Assembly: GCA_024426085.1 (NCBI GenBank)
Contig: CP087974.1
Span: forward strand, 3,824,001 to 3,888,000
DNA: 64,000 bases
Origin: Rhizobium sp. RCAM05350
GTDB taxonomy: Bacteria > Pseudomonadota > Alphaproteobacteria > Rhizobiales > Rhizobiaceae
Direction: 5' to 3'
A program made the translations under genes and the position numbers. Each line of letters opens with the position of its first letter. The first letter of the stretch is position 1. Below the pieces are notes generated by a model that was not told the origin of the DNA, made no database searches, and saw only the letters and a program-made list of their open reading frames with translations. Positions 29,054-38,929 of the stretch are shown in pieces.

Positions 29054-30802
29054 ATGAAACGTGAAGAGATATTGGACGGGCTCCGCCAGAGCCCGAAGGT
29101 GGACGTGTGTGTCATCGGCGGCGGCATCAACGGCATCAGCGTCTTTCGGGAACTGGCGCTGCAGGGCGTGAACGTGCTGCTCGTCGAGAAGCACGACTAT
29201 TGCTCGGGTGCCAGCTCAGCCCTGTCGCGCATGGTGCATGGCGGGCTTCGCTACCTGGAAAACGGCGAATTCAAGCTGGTGCAGGAATCGCTGGTCGAGC
29301 GTGACAGGCTGTTGCGCAACGCACCGCATTATGTTGCGCCGCTGCCGACGACGGTGCCGGTGTTCGATATCTTTTCCGGTCTCGGCAATGGCATCGTCCG
29401 GTTCCTGGGGCTGAGCCGCCGCCCGAGCTGCCGGGGGCTGTCGCCATCAAGGCGGGCCTCAGCATCTATGATTTCCTGACGCGCAAGCGGGCGCTGATGC
29501 CGCGCCACCAGTTTCGCGGCCGGCGCACGACGCTTGAAAAATGGCCGGCGCTCAACCCCGGCATCAAGAGTTCCGCCACCTATTTCGATGCCTGGGTCAG
29601 CCATCCGGAACGGCTGGGCATCGAACTGCTGCAGGATGGTCTTGCGGCAAACAGTCAGGCAGTAGCGCTGAACTATGCCGAATTGCGCCGGACGGAGAAT
29701 GGCCAATATCGGGTTGAAGACCAGATCGGTGGTGCGTCCGTTGCCGTGGAGCCAACGTTGATTATCAACGCCACCGGCGGCTGGATCGATATCGCCAATC
29801 AAAGCCTGTTTCCGCCAGAAGCGCGTCCGGCGCCCTTGATGGGCGGCACCAAGGGCTCGCATCTGATCATCGACAATGACGAGCTGTGCGCAGCACTCGC
29901 CGATCACATGATCTATTACGAGAATGAGGACGGGCGGATCTGTATCCTCTTCCCCTATCTCGGCAAGGTTCTGGTCGGCTCCACCGATATCCGCGTCGAC
30001 GATCCGGAAACGGTGCGCTGCGAGGCCGACGAGCGGGATTACATCCTGCAATCGCTCGCCTTCGTGCTGCCGGATATCAAGATCAAGCCCGAGGAGGTTG
30101 TCTTCCAGTTTGCCGGCGTGCGGCCGCTTCCAGCCAGCACCGACAGCTTCACCGGCCGCATTCCGCGCGATCATTTCTGCACGGTCGTGGAACCCACGGA
30201 CGGCGGGCCACCGGTGCTGTGCATGATCGGCGGCAAGTGGACGACGTTCCGCCTCGTTCGGGGAAATGGCAGCGGACATGACGCTGGAAAGACTGGGCCG
30301 GCAGCGGCGCGTTGCGACAACCGACCGGCCGATCGGCGGCGGGCGGGCATTTCCCGCCAACGCGCCGGTCTGGCTTGCGAGCGTCGCCACAGCCAAGGGC
30401 ATTTCCGGCGAGCGTATGGCTGAGCTGTTTGAGCGCTATGGCACGGATGCCGAGGCCATCGCCGGTTTCATTGCGGCAGGTCCTGATGTGGTGCTACCCC
30501 ATGCCGGTTACTCGGTGCGCGAGTTGCAGTTTCTGATCCGCGATGAAGCGGTGGAACATCCCGACGATCTGCTTTTGCGGCGCACGACGCTGGCCGTCTC
30601 GGGCGAACTTTCGCTCGACATGATGGATGCCGTGCTTGATCTCTTGGCGCAGGAAAAGCGCTGGACGATGGCGCAGCGGGCGAGCGAGCGCGACCGTTTT
30701 CTCACTCTTCTCACCGGGCGTCACGGCGTCGACCAAGACATGCTTTCCGTAAGGAACGAACCAAGGAGTACAGAATGCGACACAACAGCAAAGTCCGGAT
30801 GA
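29054..30802 (+). CDS. FAD-dependent polyol-phosphate dehydrogenase, GlpD/EryB family, frameshifted
   Basis: Flavoprotein of about 582 residues related to glycerol-3-phosphate dehydrogenase. The FAD site is VCVIGGGINGISVFRELALQG, followed by SRMVHGGLRYLENGEF, typical of GlpD; IINATGGWID and FAGVRPLP are further family marks, and a GlpD-like C-terminal helical domain ends the protein. Breaks are inferred near 29430 and 30257. The operon also has an FGGY kinase and a SorC regulator, the erythritol-pathway set, so the substrate may be a tetritol or pentitol phosphate. True glycerol-3-phosphate activity is possible but less supported. The 3' end overlaps the next gene by 28 bases. Confidence 0.82.
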
Positions 30803-31617
30803 ACCGGCTGTTCGGCAACGGCCGCTGCCTCGACGTGGCGATCGATCACGGCGTTTGCAACGAACCGTCTTTCCTCAACGGACTTGAGGATATTCAGGCT
30901 GTCGTCAAGGCGCTGGTCTCTGCCGCGCCGGACGCGATCCAGATGAACTATGGCCAGGCGGACCTGTTGCAGGACGTTGCCGGCAAGGACAAGCCGGCGC
31001 TGGTCATGCGCATCGACATGGGCAATCCCTATAACCGCACCCGCCACCGCGACATGTGGGCGGTGCTGCAGAACGAGGCCGAGCCGCTGATCGGCGCGCT
31101 TGAGATGGATGCGGCCTGCGTCGTCGTCAACCTGTTCATGCTGCCGGACGAGCCGGACCTGTTTCTGCCAGTGCGTGCAGAACATTTCCCGCGTACGGGC
31201 CGATTGGCGACAAATATGGCATGCCGCTGATGATCGAGCCGCTGGTGATGCAGCCGGTCACCGAAAAGGGCGGCTACATGGTCGACGGCGATGCCGACAA
31301 GATCGTCACCTTGACGCGGCTTGCCCGCGAGATGGGCGCCGATATCGTCAAGGCCGACCCGACCGACAATGCCGAGGATTTCCACCGTGTCGTCGAGGCA
31401 GCCCGCTGCCCGGTTCTGGTGCGCGGCGGCGGCAAGGAAGATCTGCGCGGTGTTTGATAAATCTGCGGCCTTGATGCGGCAGGGCGCAATGGGCATGGTC
31501 TATGGGCGCAACATCTATCAGCACGCCAATCCGAGTGCCGTGGTGCGCGGGCTGATGGCGATCATCCATGAGAACGCGAGCGGCGAACAGGCTTTTACGC
31601 TCTATCAGCAGGGCTGA
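30775..31617 (+). CDS. DhnA/LacD-type class I aldolase, frameshifted
   Basis: Schiff-base aldolase of about 281 residues. MRHNSKVRMNRLFG and VAIDHGVCNEPSF resemble DhnA-type aldolases and LsrF. The likely active-site Lys is in ADIVKADPTDN, and VLVRGGGKED matches the phosphate-binding loop (usually VxAGGPK). The ATG has AAGGAG 6 bases upstream. Breaks are inferred near 31190-31210 and 31450. Its place after a polyol-phosphate dehydrogenase suggests it cleaves the resulting ketose phosphate. No aldolase is present in the classical ery operon. Confidence 0.8.
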
Positions 31618-31631
31618 TTAAGGCGCGTTCC

Positions 31632-31750
31632 CACTTCTCCCCGACGGGGAGAAGTGCCGAGCGTATGCGAGGTGATGAGGGACGGCGAATTCCGAAACTG
31701 CCCCCTCATCCGGCCCTGCGGGCCACCTTCTCCCCGTTGGGGAGAAAAGG
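31632..31750. repeat. RIME-like rhizobial intergenic mosaic repeat
   Basis: Two palindromes flank a short unique core. The first is CACTTCTCCCC-GAC-GGGGAGAAGTG (31632-31656); the second is TTCTCCCC-GTT-GGGGAGAA (31728-31746), preceded by CCCCCTCATCCGGCCCTGCG. This layout is that of the Rhizobium intergenic mosaic elements I know from rhizobial genomes. It fills most of the 197-base gap between the aldolase and kinase genes and may form strong hairpins in the operon message. Confidence 0.75.
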
Positions 31751-31814
31751 AGATCAGCACTGGGCTTTCTGTCCCAACCGCGCAAAACTGTCAGAGCCTT
31801 GGGAGGGGTTCAGA

Positions 31815-33343
31815 ATGAAGGAATATCTTTTGGGGCTCGACGCCGGAAACACCGTTATCAAAGCGGTGATTTTCGACCGGGCGGGCAACGAAATCGCGGC
31901 AGCGGCGGAAGAAGGACATAGCCGCATGCCGAGCCCGGGGCATGTCGAGCGGGGTCTGGACGAACTCTGGACCAATGCACGGCAGGTTATCCGCGCCTGC
32001 ATCGAAAAGGCGAAGATCCGGCCGGAGGAGATCGCGGCGATCGGTTGCGCCGGGCATGGCAACGGTCTCTATGCGCTTGATCGCAATGGTGCTCCGCTGC
32101 TCGGTATCCAGTCGATCGATACGCGGGCGACCGGCCTTGTCGAGCAATGGGCGCTCGAAGGCGTGGGCGAACGCACCCAGCCGATCGCCCGGCAGCGTCC
32201 GTGGCCATCCCAGACACCGACATTGCTTGCCTGGCTGAAGCGTTACAAGCCTGAGCAGTTCAACCGGATCGGCACGGTGTTCTTTTCCAAGGATTTCATC
32301 GTCAACCGCCTGACTGGCGAGCGTGTCAGCGAGGTATCGGACATGTCAGGCGCCGGCCTGCTCGATCTTGCCACGCGCCGCTACGATCAGGCATTGATGG
32401 AGGCCTATGGTCTCAGTGATTGCATGGACCTTCTGCCGCCGCTGATCGAAAGCGCTGATATTGCCGGCACGGTCACCGAAGAGGTCGCGGCGCAAACCGG
32501 GCTTGCCGCGGGTACACCCGTGGTTGGCGGGCTGTTCGACGTCGTTGCCTCGGCGCTCGGCTCGGGCGTTACGCGCACCGGCAGTGCCTCGATCATTGCC
32601 GGCACCTGGAGCATCAACCAGGTCATCATCGACGGTCCTGACCTCGACGGACCGGTCTTCATGTCGTCGACGTTCGATCGCAGCCGGTACATGGCGATGG
32701 AGAACAGTGCGACCTCGGCTGCCAATCTCGAATGGCTGGTCAAGGAGTTCTTCGAAGGTGAACATGCGGAAGGCGTTTCGCCGTTTGATGCGGCTTGCGC
32801 GCTGGCAGGGGCAGTCGAGCCCACGGCAGACGATCCGCTCTACCATCCGTATCTCTATGGCGCCCAGCAGGACGGCCATGCACGCGCCGGATTCTACGGC
32901 ATTGCCGGCTGGCACACCAAAGGACATCTCGTCCGCGCGTTGCTCGAAGGGGTCGCCTTCGGCCATCGCGCCCATATCGAGACGATCCGCAAGGCGGGCG
33001 CGGTGTTCAACGAGGCGGTCCTGTCCGGCGGCGGATCGCGCAGCCTGATCTGGCCGCGATCTTTGCCGATGTGCTTGGCGTTCCCGTCACCGTCGCTCGC
33101 TCGCGCGAGACCGGTGCGTTGGGGGCGGCGATTGCGGCCGGAACCGGCGTCGGTGTCTTCTCGGATTTTGGTGCGGGTGCGGCGGCCATGGTGCAGACCG
33201 AGCGGCATTATCGTCCTAACGTCTTGCTTGAGGCGCATTATGCCCGGCGCTACGCTCTCTATAACGACATCGCCGAGGCGATGGCGCCGCTGTGGCGGCG
33301 TCTGACGGCGGTGCAGCCTGTTGTTGCTGGAGTGGCGGCGTGA
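31815..33343 (+). CDS. FGGY-family carbohydrate/polyol kinase, frameshifted
   Basis: Kinase of about 509 residues. The N-terminal loop is LGLDAGNTVIKAVIFD (DAGN in place of the common DxGT). Further motifs are GCAGHGNGLYALD, GGLFDVVASALGSG, IIAGTWSINQV and the adenosine site ending VARSRETGALGAAIAAG. One break near 33045 is inferred. The ATG at 31815 has GGGAGGGG about 10 bases upstream. EryA and related kinases phosphorylate polyols before a GlpD-like dehydrogenase acts, which fits the neighbour at 29054-30802. The stop overlaps the next start. Confidence 0.85.
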
Positions 33344-34957
33344 ACATGCGTGATGCAGCGATTGATGTGGGAAGCTACGACTTCATCGTCGTCGGCGCAG
33401 GCTCGGCGGGCTGCGTCCTCGCCAACCGGCTTTCGGCCGATCCGAAGAACCGCGTCCTCTTGCTCGAAGCGGGCGGCAGCGACCGGTATCATTGGGTGCA
33501 TGTGCCGATCGGCTATCTCTACTGCATGGGCAATCCGCGCACCGACTGGATGATGAGGACGGCGGCGGAGGAGGGCTTGAATGGCCGGTCCTTGCCCTAT
33601 CCGCGTGGAAAACTGCTGGGCGGCTGCTCGTCGATCAACGGCATGATCTACATGCGCGGGCAGGCAGCGGATTATGATGGCTGGCGGCAGGCGGGCAATT
33701 CCGGCTGGGGCTGGGACGATGTGCTGCCCTATTTCCTCAAATCCGAGGACAATTACCGCGGTAAGTCTTCGATGCACGGGGCAGGCGGCGAGTGGCGGGT
33801 GGAAAAGCAGCGTCTGTCCTGGCCGATCCTCGACGCCTTTCGCGATGCCGCCGAAGAACTCGGTATTCGCAAGACCGACGATTTCAACGATGGCGACAAT
33901 GAGGGCTCGGGCTATTTCGAGGTCAACCAGCGCGGCGGACTGCGCTGGAACACCACCAAGGCATTTTTGCGCCCGGCAATGAAGCGCGCCAATCTCCGTG
34001 TCTTGACGGGAGCGGAAACGGAGCGGTTGGAATTCGACGGCCGGATGGTGACCGGCGTGCGCTTCCGGCTGAACGGGCAGACCCATTTCGCCCGCGCCAG
34101 CCGCGAGGTCGTACTGTCCGCCGGAGCGATCAATTCGCCGAAAATCCTGGAGCTTTCGGGGGTCGGCCGTCCCGATGTGCTGGCGGCTGCCGGATTGGGC
34201 GTCGCCCATGAGCTTCCGGGCGTCGGCGAAAACCTGCAGGACCATCTGCAGATCCGCACGGTCTTTCGCATCGAGGGCGCAAAGACCCTGAACCAGCTCT
34301 ATCATAACCTCTTCACCCGGGCGGGCATGGGGCTCGAATATATGCTGCGACGGTCCGGACCGCTGTCGATGGCGCCGAGCCAGCTCGGGATCTTCGCCAA
34401 GAGCGATCCGTCCGTTGCCACCGCCGACCTCGAATATCATGTGCAGCCCCTGAGCACCGACCGGCTCGGCGAGCCGCTGCACAAATATCCTGCCGTTACG
34501 GTATCGGTCTGCAACCTGCGGCCGGAAAGCCGGGGAACGGTGCATGTCGGTGGGCCGGAGCTTTCCGCTGCCCCGGAAATCCGGCCGAATTATCTTTCGA
34601 CCGCGGGCGACCGGATCGTTGCGACAAACTCGATCCGCCACGCGCCGGCTGATGGAGGCCGGTGCGATCCGAAAATACCGGCCGCAGGAAATGCTGCCGG
34701 GCACCGAGTTTCAGAGCGACGAGGACCTGATCCGCCGCGTCGGCGACATCGCCACGACGATCTTCCATCCAGTCGGCACCTGCAAGATGGGCAGCGATAC
34801 GATGGCGGTGGTCGATCCGCAGTTGCGGGTGCATGGCTTGGCGAAATTGCGCGTGGTCGATGCCTCGATCATGCCGACGATCGTCTCTGGCAATACCAAC
34901 TCGCCGGTGATCATGATCGCCGAAAAGGCTGCGGAGAGTATTTTGTCGGGGGCGTAA
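33340..34957 (+). CDS. GMC-family FAD oxidoreductase (choline dehydrogenase-like), frameshifted
   Basis: Flavin-dependent alcohol oxidase/dehydrogenase of about 539 residues. The FAD site is [21 protein letters not shown] signatures include [14 protein letters not shown] and [15 protein letters not shown]. The catalytic His is in [12 protein letters not shown], and the C-terminal signature [15 protein letters not shown] is present. One break near 34640 is inferred. I favour the GTG at 33340 (overlapping the kinase stop, GGAG 7 bases upstream) over the ATG at 33346. In context it may oxidise a polyol or sugar alcohol feeding the pathway. Confidence 0.87.
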
Positions 34958-35059
34958 GGGTCTGGTTGCGAATTTGCCTGAAGTACAGGCCAGAAATCTG
35001 CCTGCGTAGTCAGACTGCTGACTTGGACAACGTTATTTGACGACGCTGATAACCCCATT

Positions 35060-35180
35060 CTCCGTCATCCTCGCCCTTGTGGCGGGGATCCAGTGACCTG
35101 ACGTCCGTCGGGTCAAAAGACCTTTCAGCCCAATGACTTGGGCTGGCTGGATCTCTGTGACAAGCACAGAGATGACGGAG
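35060..35180. repeat. 121-bp palindromic intergenic repeat, REP-like
   Basis: The ends CTCCGTCATC and GATGACGGAG are perfect inverted 10-mers. Inside are two further stems, AGCCCAA-TGAC-TTGGGCT and CTCTGTG-ACAAG-CACAGAG. The phrase GGATCTCTGTGACAAGCACA is one I associate with dispersed repeats in rhizobial genomes. It lies in the 335-base gap between the GMC gene and the convergent SDR gene and could terminate both messages. The rest of the gap shows no gene. Confidence 0.65.
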
Positions 35181-35292
35181 GTTTTGGTGATCGCCTGAGC
35201 TCCCAAATGACCTCTCAATTTAGGAATGCCCTTATCAGCAGTCTGATGGCGCGGACTTTCATCCGCACCACCGTCTATCCGAATGCTCAGCC

Positions 35293-36152
35293 TTAGATGT
35301 GTTCAGCGAAAACCGAAAAATCGCTACCCTCGAAATCCGTCGAGGCGCTGACGGCTGCCCAGTCTTCGGCAGCTTTGCTGCGCGGCTTCGGTCTGCTTGT
35401 ACATGTAGAGGGCATCGCTGCCGAGCAGCAGGTGCGCAGGAAGATCGGTGCGGCCGGCCAGATCGATGATCACCTGGGCGATCTTGTCTGGATCGCCGAA
35501 TTCCTTGCCAACATAGGCCTTAAGCAGGGCCGTTATTGCCCCGACGCTCGGTTCATAGTCCGGCAGGATTGCCGGAACGTTGCCGCGCGCCACGTGGCCC
35601 CAGTTGGTGCGCATGCCGCCCGGCTCAAGCGCGATGACCTTGACCCCGAAGGCCGCGGCTTCCATCGCCAGGACTTCGGTAAAGCCGCCGACTGCCCATT
35701 TGGCCGACTGGTAGGCGCTGAGGCCTGGCGTTGCGATACGGCCGCCGACCGAGGAGATATTGACGATATGGCCAGCGCTGCTTGCGCATGACCGGCAGGG
35801 TGGCGCGGGCGAGATTGACGACGCCGTAGAAATTGGTGTCGATCTGCGCCTTGAAGGCTTCGGCCGTGGTCTGCTCGAACGGTGCGACATTGCCGTAGCC
35901 GGCATTGTTGACCAGCACGTCGAGCGTCCCGAATGTATCGACGGCGAGCTGCACCGCCGCTTCCGCGGCTGCAGCGTCGGTGACATCGAGTGCCGCGGTC
36001 AGGACCTGATCGCCATACTGTTCCTTGAGAGCGGCGAGGCGTTGCGGGTCGCGGGCGGTGGCGACGAGGCGGTCGCCGCTGGCAAGGACTGCTTCGGCGA
36101 TGTTGCGGCCAAGGCCGCTGGCGCTACCGGTAATCAACCATACTTTTGACAT
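35293..36152 (-). CDS. Short-chain dehydrogenase/reductase, frameshifted
   Basis: NAD(P)-dependent SDR of about 286 residues. The nucleotide site is WLITGSASGLGRNIAE, then ALDVTD, NNAGYG, and the catalytic Ser/Tyr/Lys in NISSVGG and YQSAKWA. Two breaks are inferred: one near 35785, and one near 35385, after which the frame ending at 35293 gives a continuous C-terminus (KAAEDWAAVSASTDFEG) while the other frame stops early. The ATG is at 36152. It follows a TetR gene on the same strand, with an operator-like dyad between the two. Confidence 0.83.
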
Positions 36153-36173
36153 GTCGTTTTCTTTCGTTGATAA

Positions 36174-36201
36174 AATAATGAATGATTGCTCACTCATTAT
36201 T
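36174..36201. promoter_or_regulatory. Imperfect dyad between SDR and TetR genes
   Basis: Arms AATAATGAATGA and TCACTCATTATT (one mismatch) around TTGC. They overlap the end of the TetR gene and lie upstream of the SDR start. They share the TGAGTGA core with the dyad upstream of the TetR gene at 36810-36823, suggesting two sites for one regulator. Confidence 0.5.
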
Positions 36202-36791
36202 GGGGTGAAAAATAAGGATGCTATCGGGCCGAGATGGCCCCCAGAAAGCGTCGAAGCCGGCGCTCTTGTAGGTACTGGTCTTGGCGGGATCGCGGGCGAT
36301 GAATTCGAGGACCATTTCGGCCAAGGATTCGATAATGCCGCCGACGAAAGCGATCGGCTGATGGCGGAGCACGCCGGTGGCAAAACCCTCGTCGAGCATC
36401 GCTTCCATGTCGTGAAGGCGTCTACGCCCGCCTTGCGGGTGGCTTCGGTGATCTTGTCGGAAACGGCCAGCTGGCGCATCGCCTTGCGTTTTGCCGGACT
36501 GATCGCGCCCCAGTCGACGGAACGATCCCACAAATGCCGGCAGCGATCCTTGACGCTGGCATCGGCGGGGTAGCCGGTGATCAGCATGATTTTGAACTCG
36601 GCCTTCAGATGGAGGTAAAGCTGGTTCAGCAGATCGTCCTTGTTGCTGAAATAGGTAAACAGCGAACCCTCGGCGACGCCGGCGCCCTTGGCGATCCCAG
36701 CGGTCGACGCACCGGTGCCGAGTGCGGCCACGGCTTCCGTGGCGGCATTCAGGATGGCGTTACGCTTTTCTTCGCTAAGGGGGCGGGCCAA
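36190..36791 (-). CDS. TetR/AcrR-family regulator, frameshifted
   Basis: About 200 residues. The N-terminal TetR helix-turn-helix is evident (AILNAATEAVAALGTGASTAGIAKGAGVAEGSLFTYFSNKDDL, cited here by its key parts AGIAKGAGVAEGSLF and YFSNKDDLL). The C-terminal ligand domain is divergent, as is normal. One break near 36420 separates the last 75 residues (MLDEGFATGVLRHQPIAFVG). It is the first gene of a two-gene unit with the SDR, which it probably represses in response to a small organic ligand. Confidence 0.83.
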
Positions 36792-36809
36792 GGGATCATT
36801 TCAAATGAG

Positions 36810-36823
36810 TGAGTACATACTCA
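36810..36823. promoter_or_regulatory. Candidate TetR operator
   Basis: TGAGTA-CA-TACTCA, a perfect 6-bp dyad 19-32 bases upstream of the TetR ATG (36791). It is embedded in AATGAGTGAGTACATACTCA, which shares the TGAGTGA element with the dyad at 36174-36201. Autoregulation is the natural reading. Confidence 0.55.
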
Positions 36824-36849
36824 AGTATATAGTGATGGATATTCCGGTG

Positions 36850-37460
36850 TCAAGGGCTGCGAGGAGCGGGCGCGTCATCGAAGCTTCGATAGGCCATGCG
36901 CTTGTAGGCCTCGATCAGGACGCGTCCTTCCGGCTCCCCGGTCGAGATCGCCAGCCGCATGACGCACTCGCAGAAATACATCACCAACAGGGCCGACGCC
37001 TGTAGCTTGCCGATGTCCTCCGCCGGCAACGCGCTTCAACGCTGTGGTGAGCAGAATCGCATTCTGCCGGCTTGCCTCTAGCTCGATCTCCCTCAGGGTC
37101 TTGTCCGCCTGCATTGCCGACCAGATGTCGTGGATTACCGGCTCGGCCAGGAATATCGCGTAATACTCGTCGATCAGGGCCGAGAAGGCCTGCTGCAGGT
37201 CTTCGATCGTCTTCACATCGGCGAGGCCATCGGTGATGCAGGTGCGCGAGATGGCATTGTAGCGCTCGGCCAGCGTCCGGATGATCGCCGCCTTGTCGGG
37301 AAAATACTGGTAGAGCGAACCGATCGAAATGCCGCTCAATTCGGCGACTTCGCTCATCCGCATCGTGTCGCTACCACGCTCGGCAATCAGCCGGGAGGCG
37401 CTCATCAAAATGTGCTCGACTCGTTCGCGGCTGCGCTTCTGCGTCGGTGATTTGCGCATC
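36850..37460 (-). CDS. TetR/AcrR-family regulator, frameshifted
   Basis: Second TetR-type regulator, about 203 residues. Its HTH domain contains MRMSEVAELSGISIGSLYQYFPDKAAI, cited by parts as VAELSGISIGSLYQYF. One break near 37035 is inferred; after it the protein continues DIGKLQASALLVMYFCEC and stops at 36850. I prefer the ATG at 37460 (GAGG 8 bases upstream) over a TTG at 37510. It diverges from the NmrA-like gene, with a perfect dyad between them, and so most likely represses that pair of genes. Confidence 0.83.
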
Positions 37461-37556
37461 GCCCCATCCTCTTCCGATGCCGGTGAGGGGGCTGTCTGGT
37501 CCAGGGCCAAGGTCCGTCCTTTCGATTTCGCTTGACGATTAAAATACGAGGGTTTA

Positions 37557-37575
37557 TCACATTTAGCAAATGTGA
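37557..37575. promoter_or_regulatory. Perfect palindrome between TetR and NmrA-like genes
   Basis: TCACATTT-AGC-AAATGTGA: 8-bp perfect arms with a 3-base spacer, 36 bases upstream of the NmrA-like start and about 100 upstream of the TetR start. Size and placement are those of a TetR-family operator controlling both divergent genes. The sequence also resembles a CRP-type site (TGTGA half), but the spacing is wrong for CRP. Confidence 0.7.
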
Positions 37576-37610
37576 GGATAGCTCATGTTTTGGATATCAA
37601 CGGGAGCGAG

Positions 37611-38444
37611 ATGATGGGCAGCGAAACGATTTTGATCCTGGGTGGCAGCGGCAAGACCGGCCGCCGTGTGGCGGAACGTCTGGCGGCAAAGGGAAAACAG
37701 GTCAGGCTTGCATCGCGATCGACCGTTCCAGCGTTCGACTGGACCGATCCGTCGGGCTGGGCAGCAGCGCTTGAAGGGGTCGATGCTGCCTATGTCAGCT
37801 ATCAGCCGGACCTGGCCGTGCCGGGTGCCGTCGAGGCAATTGGCACACTCTGCCGGCTGGCAGCCGAAAAGGGCGTCAAGCACCTGGTCCTCCTGTCAGG
37901 GCGTGGAGAGGACGAAGCGCTGGCGGCGGAAGAGGTTTTGAAGCAGTCCGGCGTTGGCTACACCATCATCAGCGCCAGCTGGTTCTTTCAGAATTTTAGC
38001 GAGGCTTTCCTGCTCGATGGCATTCAGGCGGGCGAACTAGTGCTGCCGGTCGGCGATGTCAAGGAACCGTTCATCGATGCCGAAGATATCGCTGATGTGG
38101 CGGTTGCCGCTTTTACGGAGCCGGGACACAAGGGCAAGACCTATGAGGTGACAGGTCCGCGCCTGATGACATTCGGCGAGGCCGTGGCGGAGATCGCCCG
38201 GCAAACGGGACGCGATATCCGCTTCACGACAGTCGGTATCGGTGATTATGTTGCCATGCTGGAGGAGGCACAGATCCTGGCTGACTATATCTGGCTGATA
38301 CAGTACCTGTTCACCAGCGTTCTCGATGGCCGCAACGAAAGCCTGACGGATGGCATTGTCCACGCGCTTGGCCGTTCGCCGCGCGACTTTGCTGAATATG
38401 TGCGTGAAACAGCTGCAACCGGTGTCTGGGAGGGCCTGAAATGA
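37611..38444 (+). CDS. NmrA-like NAD(P)-binding protein (atypical SDR)
   Basis: Protein of 277 residues, frame intact. It has an N-terminal Rossmann motif ILGGSGKTGRRVAERL, then LLSGRGEDEALAAEEVLK, SASWFFQNFSE and PFIDAEDIADVAV, characteristic of NmrA/azoreductase-like atypical SDRs. A classical YxxxK catalytic pair is not obvious, so it may be a sensor or quinone/NADPH-dependent reductase. Two ATG codons in tandem at 37611 and 37614 follow GGGAG. It overlaps the following gene by 4 bases. Confidence 0.83.
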   Translation: MMGSETILILGGSGKTGRRVAERLAAKGKQVRLASRSTVPAFDWTDPSGWAAALEGVDAAYVSYQPDLAVPGAVEAIGTLCRLAAEKGVKHLVLLSGRGEDEALAAEEVLKQSGVGYTIISASWFFQNFSEAFLLDGIQAGELVLPVGDVKEPFIDAEDIADVAVAAFTEPGHKGKTYEVTGPRLMTFGEAVAEIARQTGRDIRFTTVGIGDYVAMLEEAQILADYIWLIQYLFTSVLDGRNESLTDGIVHALGRSPRDFAEYVRETAATGVWEGLK

Positions 38445-38926
38445 TTGCCGCACTTTTGCCCTGGCTGATTTTTTCAGCCGTGCTCGGCGCTGGGCTCAAT
38501 GCGGGCCTGTTCTTCATCTTCTCGGTCTGCATCATGGGGGCGCTTGCCCGTTTGCCGGCTGGAGAGGGCATTGCCGCCATGCAGGCGATCAATGTGGTGA
38601 TCCTCAATCCCTGGTTTCTGCTCGCCTTCATGGGAACGGCGGTGCTGGCGCTCATCCTCGTTGCCGGCGGCTTCGTCTATGGCGGACCGGCGCGTTTCTA
38701 TTTGATTGCGGGCGGGCTTCTCTTCCTTGGCGGCGTGATCCTGGTGACGATGATCGTCAACGTGCCGATGAACAATGCGCTCGAAGCATTGCAGCCGGGC
38801 AGCGACGAGGCCGCGCGTCTTTGGTCGTCGACTTATCTCGGCGACTGGGTCCGGTGGAACCATGTGCGGACGCTGTCGTCGATCGGTGCGTTGGGCTGCT
38901 TCGTCTTGGCTTTTCGCGCCGCCTGA
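38441..38926 (+). CDS. DUF1772-type small membrane protein
   Basis: 161 residues with four hydrophobic segments, at about 5-28, 48-75, 80-103 and 140-158. Between the third and fourth lies NVPMNNALEAL, then WNHVRTLSS, the conserved N...W.....R pattern of DUF1772/anthrone-oxygenase-like proteins. These are often encoded beside NmrA-like proteins and TetR regulators, as here. The start overlaps the NmrA-like stop, so the two are probably one functional unit. Biochemical role unknown. Confidence 0.78.
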   Translation: MIAALLPWLIFSAVLGAGLNAGLFFIFSVCIMGALARLPAGEGIAAMQAINVVILNPWFLLAFMGTAVLALILVAGGFVYGGPARFYLIAGGLLFLGGVILVTMIVNVPMNNALEALQPGSDEAARLWSSTYLGDWVRWNHVRTLSSIGALGCFVLAFRAA

Positions 38927-38929
38927 ACG

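Noticed and set aside
30775-31617. LsrF identity for the DhnA-type aldolase
   Set aside because: Fold-level similarity only. The neighbouring genes are polyol-type (GlpD-like, FGGY kinase, GMC), not AI-2 processing genes.
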